A stretch of 10,682 nt of DNA from Reyranella sp. (lineage in GTDB: Bacteria > Pseudomonadota > Alphaproteobacteria > Reyranellales > Reyranellaceae), in NCBI GenBank assembly GCA_004296815.1, contig SCVT01000247.1, positions 1 to 10,682 on the forward strand, written 5' to 3'. Under the pieces are notes generated by a model, which was given only the letters and a program-made list of their open reading frames with translations, was not told the origin of the DNA and did not search any database. The translations under genes and the position numbers were made by a program. This document shows, one piece after another, positions 1 through 5,847 of the stretch; position 1 is the first letter of the stretch; each line of letters starts with the position of its first letter.

Positions 1-2
1 TG

Positions 3-641
3 ATTGAACAGGCGCAACGCGCCGCGACCGAGGCGCGGGCAGTGTTCGAGCGCGCCGACGAGGCCGCGCGCGCGGCGCGCGCCATGGCCGGCGAAGCCCG
101 CATCGTGGCGGCCCGTGCAGCGCGTCCCGATCTCGAGAACGGCGAGCGCATGACCTACGACGGCGGCGCGAGCTACATCGGCCAGGTCGCCGACGGCAAG
201 CGGCAGGGGCTCGGTGTGGCCACGCTCGCCAACGGGGAATTCCAGTCCGGCGAATGGAGCGACGATCGGTTGAACGGTCTCGGCACCGTGCGGCTCGCCG
301 ACGAGACGCGGTACACCGGGCAATGGCGGGCTGGCCAGTCGACGGGTCTCGGTGTCGGCGAGAAGCCGGGCGTCGAGCGTAGCGAGGGCAACTTCGTCGA
401 CGGCCGCCTCGAGGGTCTTGGCCTTCGCCGCACGCTCGTCGATCCCAACGTGCAGCTGGGCGGCGAATTCCACGCCGGCAAGCTGGAAGGACCGGGTATC
501 GAGCGCATCGGCGAGCGCGAGCGGTACGAAGGCAGCTTCCTGAATGGGCAGCGTAACGGCTTCGGCCAGCTCACCACCGCCGACGGTAAGACCGTCTCGG
601 GACGGTGGGCTGACGGAAAGCTCGTCGAATCAACGCCGTAG
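3..641 (+). CDS. MORN-repeat protein, C-terminal part (5' end outside window)
   Basis: The frame is open from the first complete codon at base 3 to the TAG at 639-641, so the gene probably begins upstream; in-window starts (GTG 42, ATG 84) are possible but unsupported. The first roughly 45 residues are Ala/Arg/Glu-rich and look like a helical or coiled-coil stalk. From about base 174 there are six to seven degenerate MORN repeats of the Y-x-G-x-[WVF]-x-x-G-x-x-x-G-x-G type (for example YIGQVADGKRQGLG, YTGQWRAGQSTGLG, YEGSFLNGQRNGFG), the last one cut short at the C-terminus. MORN repeats are beta-hairpin modules used for protein or lipid contact and say little about function. The missing N-terminal part may hold a catalytic or membrane domain. 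No link to nitrate metabolism is visible, and a sigma-54 promoter separates it from nasT. Confidence 0.85.
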   Translation: MEQAQRAATEARAVFERADEAARAARAMAGEARIVAARAARPDLENGERMTYDGGASYIGQVADGKRQGLGVATLANGEFQSGEWSDDRLNGLGTVRLADETRYTGQWRAGQSTGLGVGEKPGVERSEGNFVDGRLEGLGLRRTLVDPNVQLGGEFHAGKLEGPGIERIGERERYEGSFLNGQRNGFGQLTTADGKTVSGRWADGKLVESTP

Positions 642-647
642 GAGTCA

Positions 648-663
648 TGGCACGGAAGTTGCG
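648..663 (+). promoter_or_regulatory. sigma-54 (RpoN) promoter of nasT
   Basis: TGGCACG (648-654), four bases, then TTGC (659-662) matches the sigma-54 consensus TGGCACG-N4-TTGCW at every position except the last, where there is G instead of A/T. The invariant GG (649-650) and GC (661-662) have the required 10-bp gap. Transcription would start near 673-675, about 20 bases before the nasT GTG. The element begins 6 bases after the MORN stop codon, in the right place and direction for nasT. It implies control by an activator of the NtrC class, but I see no convincing NtrC site upstream; any enhancer would lie inside the MORN gene. Confidence 0.8.
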
Positions 664-694
664 GCCCGCGGCATTGCCCTAGTCCTGCAATGCC

Positions 695-1288
695 GTGGCC
701 GTGAACAAGCAACTCTCCGTCCTGCTCATCGACGACAACCCCGCACGTGCCGAGATCGTGCAGGCGGGATTGCGCGACGCGGGCTACGTGCTGCTCGAAC
801 GGCTCGACGGCACGGTCGACCTCGCAGCCAAGGTCGGCGCGCTGAAGCCCGACGTGATTGTCGTCAGCATCGACAGTCCGAGCCGCGACGCCATCGAGGA
901 TCTGCGCCGCGTCACCGAGCAGCAGCCACGGCCGATCGCCATGTTCGCCGACCATTCCGATCCCGCCACCATCGCGGCAGGCATGGAGGCGGGCGTCTGT
1001 GCCTATGTCGTGAAGGGCCTCGCGAAGGATCGCGTGCAGTCGGTCGTCGACGTCGCCGTCGCCCACTTCAACCGCTATCACTCCATGCGCGAGGAGCTCG
1101 ATCGCGCGCGCCTGTCCCTGGTCGAACGCAAGACCGTGGATCGCGCCAAAGGTCTTCTGATGGAGCAGAAGGGCCTCAGTGAGGAGGCCGCCTACAAGCT
1201 CCTGCGCAAGCTGGCCATGGATCAGAACAAGCGGATCGGCGAAGTCGCCCAGGACATCCTGACCTATGCAAAAGCGCTCAAAAATTAA
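695..1288 (+). CDS. nasT: NasT-type ANTAR-domain antiterminator
   Basis: This 197-residue protein has an N-terminal receiver-like domain (about residues 7-125, beginning LSVLLIDDNPARAEIV) and a C-terminal ANTAR domain (about 134-195) with the family motif VERKTVDRAKGLLMEQ followed by LSEEAAYKLLRKLAM. ANTAR proteins bind RNA hairpins and prevent transcription termination; NasT does this for nitrate-assimilation operons and is held inactive by NasS without nitrate or nitrite. The acidic pair D13-D14 is present, but the usual phospho-acceptor position after the third strand (PDVIVVS) appears to be Ser58, so control by NasS binding rather than phosphorylation is likely. The start is GTG 695 or GTG 701; an in-frame TAG at 680 excludes anything earlier, and no Shine-Dalgarno is seen. 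It has its own sigma-54 promoter and lies upstream of the leader it should bind. Confidence 0.93.
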   Translation: MAVNKQLSVLLIDDNPARAEIVQAGLRDAGYVLLERLDGTVDLAAKVGALKPDVIVVSIDSPSRDAIEDLRRVTEQQPRPIAMFADHSDPATIAAGMEAGVCAYVVKGLAKDRVQSVVDVAVAHFNRYHSMREELDRARLSLVERKTVDRAKGLLMEQKGLSEEAAYKLLRKLAMDQNKRIGEVAQDILTYAKALKN

Positions 1289-1298
1289 CCATACTTTT

Positions 1299-1319
1299 TG
1301 CCTGCCTTAAGAGCGGGCA
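1299..1319 (+). other. Small hairpin behind nasT
   Basis: TGCCTGC (1299-1305) pairs with GCGGGCA (1313-1319) over 7 bp including one G-U, closing a 7-base loop. It begins 10 bases after the nasT stop. No T-run follows (the T5 run is on the 5' side), so this is not a clear intrinsic terminator; it may stabilise the nasT 3' end or act as a weak terminator. It may also be chance. Confidence 0.35.
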
Positions 1320-1339
1320 TGCTGCATCTGCGAGCAGTT

Positions 1340-1367
1340 TATATCACACCCAGTGAGGGGTGATATA
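1340..1367. promoter_or_regulatory. 28-bp interrupted palindrome, candidate activator site
   Basis: TATATCAC (1340-1347) and GTGATATA (1360-1367) are perfect 8-bp inverted arms; inside them CCC/GGG adds further symmetry. The centre is about 117 bp upstream of the predicted start at 1470, a usual distance for enhancers of sigma-54 activators. It does not fit the NtrC consensus (TGCACC-N5-GGTGCA) because the CAC/GTG half-sites are 12 rather than 7 bases apart, and it is not an FNR/CRP-type site. In RNA it could form a hairpin, but no T-run follows, so it is not an evident terminator of nasT. The binding protein is unknown. Confidence 0.5.
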
Positions 1368-1403
1368 GGACGTCATCCGCTCCAGAGTAGAATTATCAAG
1401 TAA

Positions 1404-1416
1404 TATCAAATGTTTA
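1404..1416 (+). promoter_or_regulatory. Putative IHF binding site
   Basis: TATCAAATGTTTA fits the IHF consensus WATCARNNNNTTR at every fixed position. It sits in the only AT-rich stretch of the window (about 1390-1420), centred near -60 from the predicted start and between the palindrome at 1340-1367 and the sigma-54 promoter at 1444-1459. That is the usual place for IHF-induced bending that brings an enhancer-bound activator to sigma-54 polymerase. The consensus is short, so the match alone is modest evidence; the position strengthens it. Confidence 0.6.
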
Positions 1417-1443
1417 ATTACCAACGCCGTCATGGGAATTGGA

Positions 1444-1459
1444 TGGCATGCTTTCTGCT
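1444..1459 (+). promoter_or_regulatory. sigma-54 (RpoN) promoter of the nas operon
   Basis: TGGCATG (1444-1450), CTTT, then CTGCT (1455-1459) compares with TGGCACG-N4-TTGCW, with two mismatches outside the essential positions. The GG (1445-1446) and GC (1457-1458) doublets are correctly spaced. The expected start is about 1469-1471, exactly where the first leader hairpin begins (1471), which supports the call independently. The sigma-54 promoter recorded for nitrate-assimilation operons such as Klebsiella nasF is a precedent. Confidence 0.72.
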
Positions 1460-1470
1460 GCCTTGCAGTA

Positions 1471-1542
1471 GAGGCCCAACGGCGGGCCTCGAATTTGGAG
1501 GCGGAGCCAACGGCGGCTTCACCCTCCCGGACAACGGCGTCC
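1471..1542 (+). promoter_or_regulatory. ANTAR-responsive leader RNA with three AACGGC hexaloop hairpins
   Basis: Hairpin 1 (1471-1490): GAGGCCC/GGGCCTC, 7 perfect pairs. Hairpin 2 (1503-1520): GGAGCC/GGCTTC, 6 pairs with one G-U, extended by an outer GGAGG (1497-1501)/CCTCC (1523-1527) stem across a small internal loop. Hairpin 3 (1529-1542): GGAC/GTCC, 4 pairs. All three close the identical hexaloop AACGGC (1478-1483, 1509-1514, 1533-1538). The known ANTAR target is a pair of hexaloop hairpins with A at loop position 1 and G at position 4, the second overlapping a terminator; all three loops satisfy this. Hairpin 3 overlaps the 5' strand of the terminator at 1533-1588, so NasT binding should favour read-through into nasS. 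Neighbouring nasT supplies the cognate protein. Confidence 0.88.
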
Positions 1543-1588
1543 TGCGCGGTCGGATTCGCTTCCGGCCGAACGGGGCGTCGTTTTTTTT
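1533..1588 (+). terminator. Regulated intrinsic terminator (attenuator) of the nas leader
   Basis: Bases 1533-1544 pair with 1571-1582 over 12 bp (including four G-U pairs). After a 2x2 internal loop, 1547-1554 pair with 1561-1568 over 8 bp (one G-U) around the loop TTCGCT. The stem runs into eight T residues (1581-1588), as in an intrinsic terminator. Its 5' strand uses the loop and the 3' arm of leader hairpin 3, so the two folds cannot coexist. It lies before the nasS ribosome-binding site, so termination would prevent expression of all downstream genes. Confidence 0.85.
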
Positions 1589-1592
1589 GGAG
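1589..1592 (+). promoter_or_regulatory. Ribosome-binding site that fixes the nasS start
   Basis: GGAG lies directly behind the T-run and 9 bases before GTG 1602. It decides between possible starts: the frame is open back to ATG 1410, but that region is promoter and leader. TTG 1593 touches the GGAG and cannot use it. Confidence 0.7.
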
Positions 1593-1601
1593 TTGAGTGA
1601 C

Positions 1602-2825
1602 GTGGGCCATCTCGAGCGACCGAAGGTGACGGTGGGGTTCATCCCCCTGATCGACTGCTCGCCGATCCTGTTTGCGGAAGTGCTGGGGCTGTACGAGCGC
1701 CACGGGCTCGACGTCGAGCTGCGGCGCGAAGTCTCCTGGTCGAACATCCGGGACAAGGTGGCGCTGGGTCTGCTCGACGCCGCGCACATGCTGTCGCCGA
1801 TGCCGCTGGCGACCACGCTCGGCATCGACAGCGTCAACGTACCGATGATCGCGGCGATGACGCTGCACCTCAACGGCAACTCCATCACGCTCTCGAACGC
1901 GTTGTGGCAGGAGATCGAACGGGTCGCGCCGCAGTTCGCCGGCGACAACCTGCCGGTCGGCGGTGCCCTCGACGCTCGCGCGCTCGCTGCCGTCGTGGCC
2001 GAGCGACGCCGTACCGGCAAGCCGGTCGTGACTCTCGCCTCGGTCTTCACCTTCTCGTCGCACAATCATCTGCTGCGGCTCTGGCTTGCCTCGGGCGGGA
2101 TCGATCCCGATCGCGACGTGCGCCTCACCGTCGTGCCGCCACCGCACATGGTGGCGCATCTCTCGGGCGGCACGATCGACGGCTACTGCGTCGGCGAGCC
2201 GTGGAACCAGCAATCTCAGATGCTCGGCCTCGGCCGCATCGCCGCCACCAGCCGCCAGATCTGGGACTCGATGCCGGAGAAGATCCTCGGCACGACGGAA
2301 GCCTGGGCGCAGCGCAATCCCAAGACACTGATCGCGCTCGTGAAGGCGATCACCGAGGCCGGCGCCTGGCTCGACGATCCGGCGAACCGGCCGGAGGCGG
2401 CGCGCCTGCTGGCGACGCCACGCTACCTCAACGTGCCGCAGGACGTGATTGCGCGCTCGCTCAGCCTGCCCGACTTCCACATCTTCCATCGCCAGCTCGC
2501 CAACTTCCCGTGGCGCAGCCACGCCGACTGGTTCCTGAGCCAGATGGTGCGCTGGGGCCAGGTCGCGCCGCGCGCCGACATGTCGGCCGTCGCCGACCGC
2601 GTGTTCCGCAGCGACATCTATCGCGCCGCCGCCAGCGAGCTCGGTCTTCCCTGTCCGCTGGTCGACCGCAAGGCCGAGGGCGCGCATCCCGATCCGTGGA
2701 TCCTGCCGACCAACGGCGCGCCGGTGGCGATGGGTCCCGACTCCTTCCTCGATGGGTCGGTCTTCGACCCTCGCAATGAAACCTCAACCACCTTCGAGCA
2801 GCAGGAGAGCAATCATGGCGACTAA
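1602..2825 (+). CDS. nasS: NasS-type nitrate/nitrite sensor, NasT inhibitor
   Basis: From GTG 1602 the product has 407 residues and is a paralogue of the nitrate-binding protein NrtA, here encoded next door. It starts almost at the fold (VTVGFIPLIDCSPILFAE, about residues 9-26) with no signal peptide, as expected for the cytoplasmic sensor NasS rather than a periplasmic binding protein. Shared family motifs are SWSNIRDKVALGLLDAAHML (about 45-64), the GGIDPD/VVPPPHMVAH segment and CVGEPWN (196-202). NasS binds NasT without ligand and frees it when nitrate or nitrite binds. The gene lies behind the ANTAR attenuator, so its own product should limit its expression. It overlaps nrtA by 11 bases. 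Alternative: a second transport-binding subunit, made unlikely by the missing export signal and the adjacent nasT. Confidence 0.88.
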   Translation: MGHLERPKVTVGFIPLIDCSPILFAEVLGLYERHGLDVELRREVSWSNIRDKVALGLLDAAHMLSPMPLATTLGIDSVNVPMIAAMTLHLNGNSITLSNALWQEIERVAPQFAGDNLPVGGALDARALAAVVAERRRTGKPVVTLASVFTFSSHNHLLRLWLASGGIDPDRDVRLTVVPPPHMVAHLSGGTIDGYCVGEPWNQQSQMLGLGRIAATSRQIWDSMPEKILGTTEAWAQRNPKTLIALVKAITEAGAWLDDPANRPEAARLLATPRYLNVPQDVIARSLSLPDFHIFHRQLANFPWRSHADWFLSQMVRWGQVAPRADMSAVADRVFRSDIYRAAASELGLPCPLVDRKAEGAHPDPWILPTNGAPVAMGPDSFLDGSVFDPRNETSTTFEQQESNHGD

Positions 2826-4119
2826 GATTTCCCGCAAGGGTCTGGGACGGCGCGACATCCTCAAGGGCGCCACCGCCACGGCCGCCCTGATGGCCGCGGT
2901 GCGCACCTCGTTTCCCGGCGGCGCCTTCGCGCAGGCCGCGGGCCCCGAAACCAACAAGGTGACGCTGGGCTTCATCGCGCTCACCGACTCCTCGCCGCTG
3001 ATCATCGCCAAGGAGAAGAAGCTTTTCGACAAGTACGGGATCACCGACGCCAACGTCGCCAAGCAGGCCTCATGGGGCACCACGCGCGACAACGTCGTGC
3101 TGGGCTCGGGTTCGGGCGGCATCGACGGTGCGCACATCCTGACGCCGAAGCCGTACCAGATCACACTCGGCCTCACGACACCCGAGAACAAGCCGGTGCC
3201 GATGTACATCCTGTCCCGGCTCAACACGAACGGGCAGGCCATCTCGGTCGCCAAGGAGCTGATGCCGACCGGCGCCACGGTCGATGCGAAGCCGCTCAAG
3301 GAAGCCTTCGCCAAGATGAAGGCGGGCGGCAAGGACGTGAAGGTCGCCATGACCTTCCGCGGCGGCACCCACGACATGTGGATCCGCTACTGGCTGGCCG
3401 CCGGCGGCATCGATCCCGACAAGGACGTCTCGACCATCGTCGTGCCGCCGCCGCAGATGGTGGCCAACATGAAGGTCGGCAGCATGGAGGCCTTCTGCGT
3501 CGGCGAGCCGTGGAACGAGCAGCTCGTCAACCAGGGCATCGGCTACTCGGCCTGCACGACCGGTGACCTCTGGAAGGATCATCCGGAGAAGAGCCTCGCG
3601 CTGCGCGCCGACTGGGTCGACAAGAACCCCAAGGCGGCCCAGGCAGTTCTGCAGGCGGTCCTCGAGGCGGCGCAGTGGTGCGACAAGCTCGAGAACGCCA
3701 AGGAGCTGTCGGAGATCATCGGCAAGCGCCAGTGGTTCAACTGCCCGCCGGCCGACATCATCAACCGCATCGAAGGCAAGGTGAACTACGGCGACGGCCG
3801 CAAGATCGACAACCGCGACCTGTCGATGAAGTTCTGGCGCGACCACGCCTCGTATCCGTTCCAGAGCCACGAGCTCTGGTTCCTCACTGAAAACCAGCGC
3901 TGGGGCATGATGGCCCAGGACCTCGACACCAAGGCGATCATCGCCAAGGTCAACCGCGAGGATCTGTGGCGCGCGGCTGCCAAGGCGATCGGCGTCGCCG
4001 ACAAGGACATGCCGGCCGGTACGTCGCGCGGCAAGGAGACCTTCTTCGACGGCAAGGTGTTCGATCCGGCCGACCCGAAGGCCTATCTCGCCAGCCTGCA
4101 GATCCGGAAGGTGGCGTGA
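2815..4119 (+). CDS. nrtA: Nitrate ABC transporter, periplasmic substrate-binding protein NrtA
   Basis: The 434-residue product begins with a Tat signal: twin arginines R12-R13 in GRRDILKG, a hydrophobic Ala-rich stretch, and a probable cleavage site near AFAQA (about residues 37-41). The mature part belongs to the NrtA/CmpA family, with VTLGFIALTDSSPLIIAKE at its start, SWGTTRDN, GGIDPDKD, VVPPPQMVAN and CVGEPWNEQ (C228 onward). It should capture nitrate (possibly nitrite) in the periplasm and deliver it to NrtB. ATG 2815 has AGGAG (2803-2807) at 7-base spacing; an in-frame ATG at 2752 lies inside nasS and lacks a signal-like sequence. It overlaps nasS by 11 bases and touches nrtB by one. 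Bicarbonate or cyanate binding is possible within the family, but the nas context favours nitrate. Confidence 0.94.
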   Translation: MATKISRKGLGRRDILKGATATAALMAAVRTSFPGGAFAQAAGPETNKVTLGFIALTDSSPLIIAKEKKLFDKYGITDANVAKQASWGTTRDNVVLGSGSGGIDGAHILTPKPYQITLGLTTPENKPVPMYILSRLNTNGQAISVAKELMPTGATVDAKPLKEAFAKMKAGGKDVKVAMTFRGGTHDMWIRYWLAAGGIDPDKDVSTIVVPPPQMVANMKVGSMEAFCVGEPWNEQLVNQGIGYSACTTGDLWKDHPEKSLALRADWVDKNPKAAQAVLQAVLEAAQWCDKLENAKELSEIIGKRQWFNCPPADIINRIEGKVNYGDGRKIDNRDLSMKFWRDHASYPFQSHELWFLTENQRWGMMAQDLDTKAIIAKVNREDLWRAAAKAIGVADKDMPAGTSRGKETFFDGKVFDPADPKAYLASLQIRKVA

Positions 4120-5027
4120 TGCCGGCAGCGACTGCCCACGCGACAACCACCGCCACCGTGGCGCCCGGGCCCGTGCCGGGGGCGACGGCGGAGATCGTCG
4201 CCTTCCGTCCGCCGATGCGGCCCGCGCTCCAGCGGGCCGGCGAGATGGCGCGTCACTTTGCAGGCGTCATCCTGCCGCCGCTCATCGTGATCGGCCTCAC
4301 GCTCTTCGTCTGGCAGCTCCTCTGCTCCGAGCCCGGTGCACGCCTGCCGCCGCCCACCAAGGTCGTGTCGGACGCCTGGGATTTCATCGTCGACCCGTTC
4401 TACGACAATGGCGGCATCGACAAGGGCGCCTTCTGGCAGATCACCAAGAGTCTGGGCCGCGTCGGCATCGGTTTCAGCTTCGCTGCCGTCGTCGGCATCG
4501 CGCTGGGCGTGCTGATCGGCCAGAGCACCTGGGCGATGCGCGGCCTCGACCCGATCTTCCAGGTCCTGCGCACCGTGCCGCCGCTCGCCTGGCTGCCGCT
4601 GTCGCTGGCGGGCTTCCGCGATTCGCATCCCTCGGCGCTGTTCGTGATCTTCATCACCTCTATCTGGCCGATCATCATCAATACGTCGGTGGGCGTGCGG
4701 AACATCCCGCAGGACTATCGCAACGTCGCGGCGGTGATCCGGCTCTCCTGGTGGGAGGTCTTCTACAAGATCACCCTGCCGGCCACCGTGCCCTACATCT
4801 TCACCGGCCTGCGCATCGGCATCGGCCTTTCCTGGCTCGCCATCGTGGCGGCGGAGATGCTGATCGGCGGCGTCGGCATCGGCTTCTTTATCTGGGACGC
4901 GTGGAACAGCTCGCGCATCTCCGACATCATCGTGGCGCTGGTCTACATCGGAATCGTCGGCTTCCTGCTCGACAAGCTGATCGCCACGATCGGGCACTTT
5001 GTCTCGCATGGCGTCGCAGCGCAGTAG
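4119..5027 (+). CDS. nrtB: Nitrate ABC transporter, permease NrtB
   Basis: This 302-residue inner-membrane protein has a Pro/Ala/Thr-rich cytoplasmic N-terminus and about six hydrophobic segments (roughly 49-68, 113-134, 145-165, 172-190, 234-255, 268-287). The EAA-loop region, which contacts the ATPase, is recognisable at about 203-233 (AAVIRLSWWEVFYKITLP followed by TGLRIGIG). It belongs to the NrtB/SsuC/TauC type of binding-protein-dependent permease and should form the channel for nitrate delivered by NrtA. ATG 4119 overlaps the nrtA stop by one base (TGATG) with GGAAGG at 7-base spacing, indicating translational coupling. A longer in-frame reading (ATG 3966) lies inside nrtA and is rejected. 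Confidence 0.93.
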   Translation: MPAATAHATTTATVAPGPVPGATAEIVAFRPPMRPALQRAGEMARHFAGVILPPLIVIGLTLFVWQLLCSEPGARLPPPTKVVSDAWDFIVDPFYDNGGIDKGAFWQITKSLGRVGIGFSFAAVVGIALGVLIGQSTWAMRGLDPIFQVLRTVPPLAWLPLSLAGFRDSHPSALFVIFITSIWPIIINTSVGVRNIPQDYRNVAAVIRLSWWEVFYKITLPATVPYIFTGLRIGIGLSWLAIVAAEMLIGGVGIGFFIWDAWNSSRISDIIVALVYIGIVGFLLDKLIATIGHFVSHGVAAQ

Positions 5028-5038
5028 GAGGACAGGTC

Positions 5039-5839
5039 ATGCATCCCTACCTCAAGTTCGAGCAGATCGGCATGAGCTTCCGCCGCGGCCAGATGGCGAC
5101 GGAAGTGCTGCGCGACATCGACCTCGTCATCGACAAGGGCGAGTTCGTCTCCCTGATCGGCCACTCCGGTTGCGGCAAGTCCACCCTGCTCAACATCCTG
5201 GGCGGGCTGCTGCAGTCGAGCACCGGCGAGGTCTTCCTCGAGGGCAAGGTCGTCGACGAGCCCGGCCCCGATCGTGCCATCGTCTTCCAGAACCACTCGC
5301 TGCTGCCCTGGCTCACCGTCTACGGCAACGTCGCGATCGCCGTCGACAAGGTGTTCGGCCGAACCAAGAGCAAGGAAGAGCGCCACGACTGGGTGATGCA
5401 CAATCTCGAGCTGGTGCAGATGGCTCAGGCCAAGGACAAGCGCCCGCACGAGGTTTCGGGCGGCATGAAGCAACGTGTAGGCATCGCCCGCGCGCTCGCC
5501 ATGCAGCCCAAGGTGCTGCTGATGGACGAGCCGTTCGGCGCGCTCGACGCGCTGACCCGCGCCCATTTGCAGGACAGCGTCATGGAGATCCATGCGCGGC
5601 TCGGCAACACGGTGATGATGATCACCCACGACGTCGACGAGGCCGTGCTGCTCTCGGATCGCGTCGTGATGATGACCAACGGTCCGTCGGCCACCATCGG
5701 CGAGATCCTGAAGATCGACCTGCCGCGGCCGCGCCGCCGGCTCGAGCTCGCGACCGACGCCGAGTATGCGCGCTGCCGCGCCGCTGTCCTCGAGTTCCTG
5801 TACGCACGCCACAGGGTTCCCGCGCGTGCCGCCGCCTGA
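5039..5839 (+). CDS. nrtC: Nitrate ABC transporter, ATPase (NrtC/NrtD type)
   Basis: The 266-residue ATPase carries all ABC motifs: Walker A GHSGCGKST (41-49), Q-loop Q84, signature SGGMKQR (140-146), Walker B VLLMDEP (159-165) and the switch histidine H197 in ITHD. It resembles NrtC/NrtD/SsuB ATPases. The fused NrtA-like C-terminal domain of cyanobacterial NrtC is absent, so a homodimer probably powers NrtB, and the name NrtD would be equally valid. ATG 5039 follows a perfect AGGAGG (5026-5031) at 7-base spacing that overlaps the nrtB stop codon. The sequence ends in an Arg/Ala-rich tail. Eight bases separate it from nirA. Confidence 0.93.
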   Translation: MHPYLKFEQIGMSFRRGQMATEVLRDIDLVIDKGEFVSLIGHSGCGKSTLLNILGGLLQSSTGEVFLEGKVVDEPGPDRAIVFQNHSLLPWLTVYGNVAIAVDKVFGRTKSKEERHDWVMHNLELVQMAQAKDKRPHEVSGGMKQRVGIARALAMQPKVLLMDEPFGALDALTRAHLQDSVMEIHARLGNTVMMITHDVDEAVLLSDRVVMMTNGPSATIGEILKIDLPRPRRRLELATDAEYARCRAAVLEFLYARHRVPARAAA

Positions 5840-5847
5840 TCGGATCC

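Noticed and set aside
582..596. Short inverted repeat GACGGT/ACCGTC near the end of the MORN gene
   Set aside because: It lies within coding sequence without a T-run and is explained by codon choice in the repeats; not a credible terminator or operator.
1340..1367. Palindrome read as an RNA hairpin with hexaloop AGTGAG (A1, G4)
   Set aside because: That register needs a 2-base bulge, and the element lies more than 100 bases before the predicted start and the true hexaloops, so it would not be in the operon transcript. A DNA site is more likely.
1421..1447. Hairpin GCCGTC/GATGGC (about 1425-1446) as a possible further leader hairpin
   Set aside because: Its loop has 10 bases, not a hexaloop, and it overlaps the -24 box, upstream of the predicted transcript start.
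1455..1468. CTGC/GCAG hairpin with the hexaloop TGCCTT
   Set aside because: The loop begins with T and has C at position 4, so it fails the ANTAR rule, and it overlaps the -12 region upstream of the transcript start.
1344..2687. Open frame of 447 codons on the - strand
   Set aside because: Antisense to nasS and its leader; composition typical of a shadow frame.
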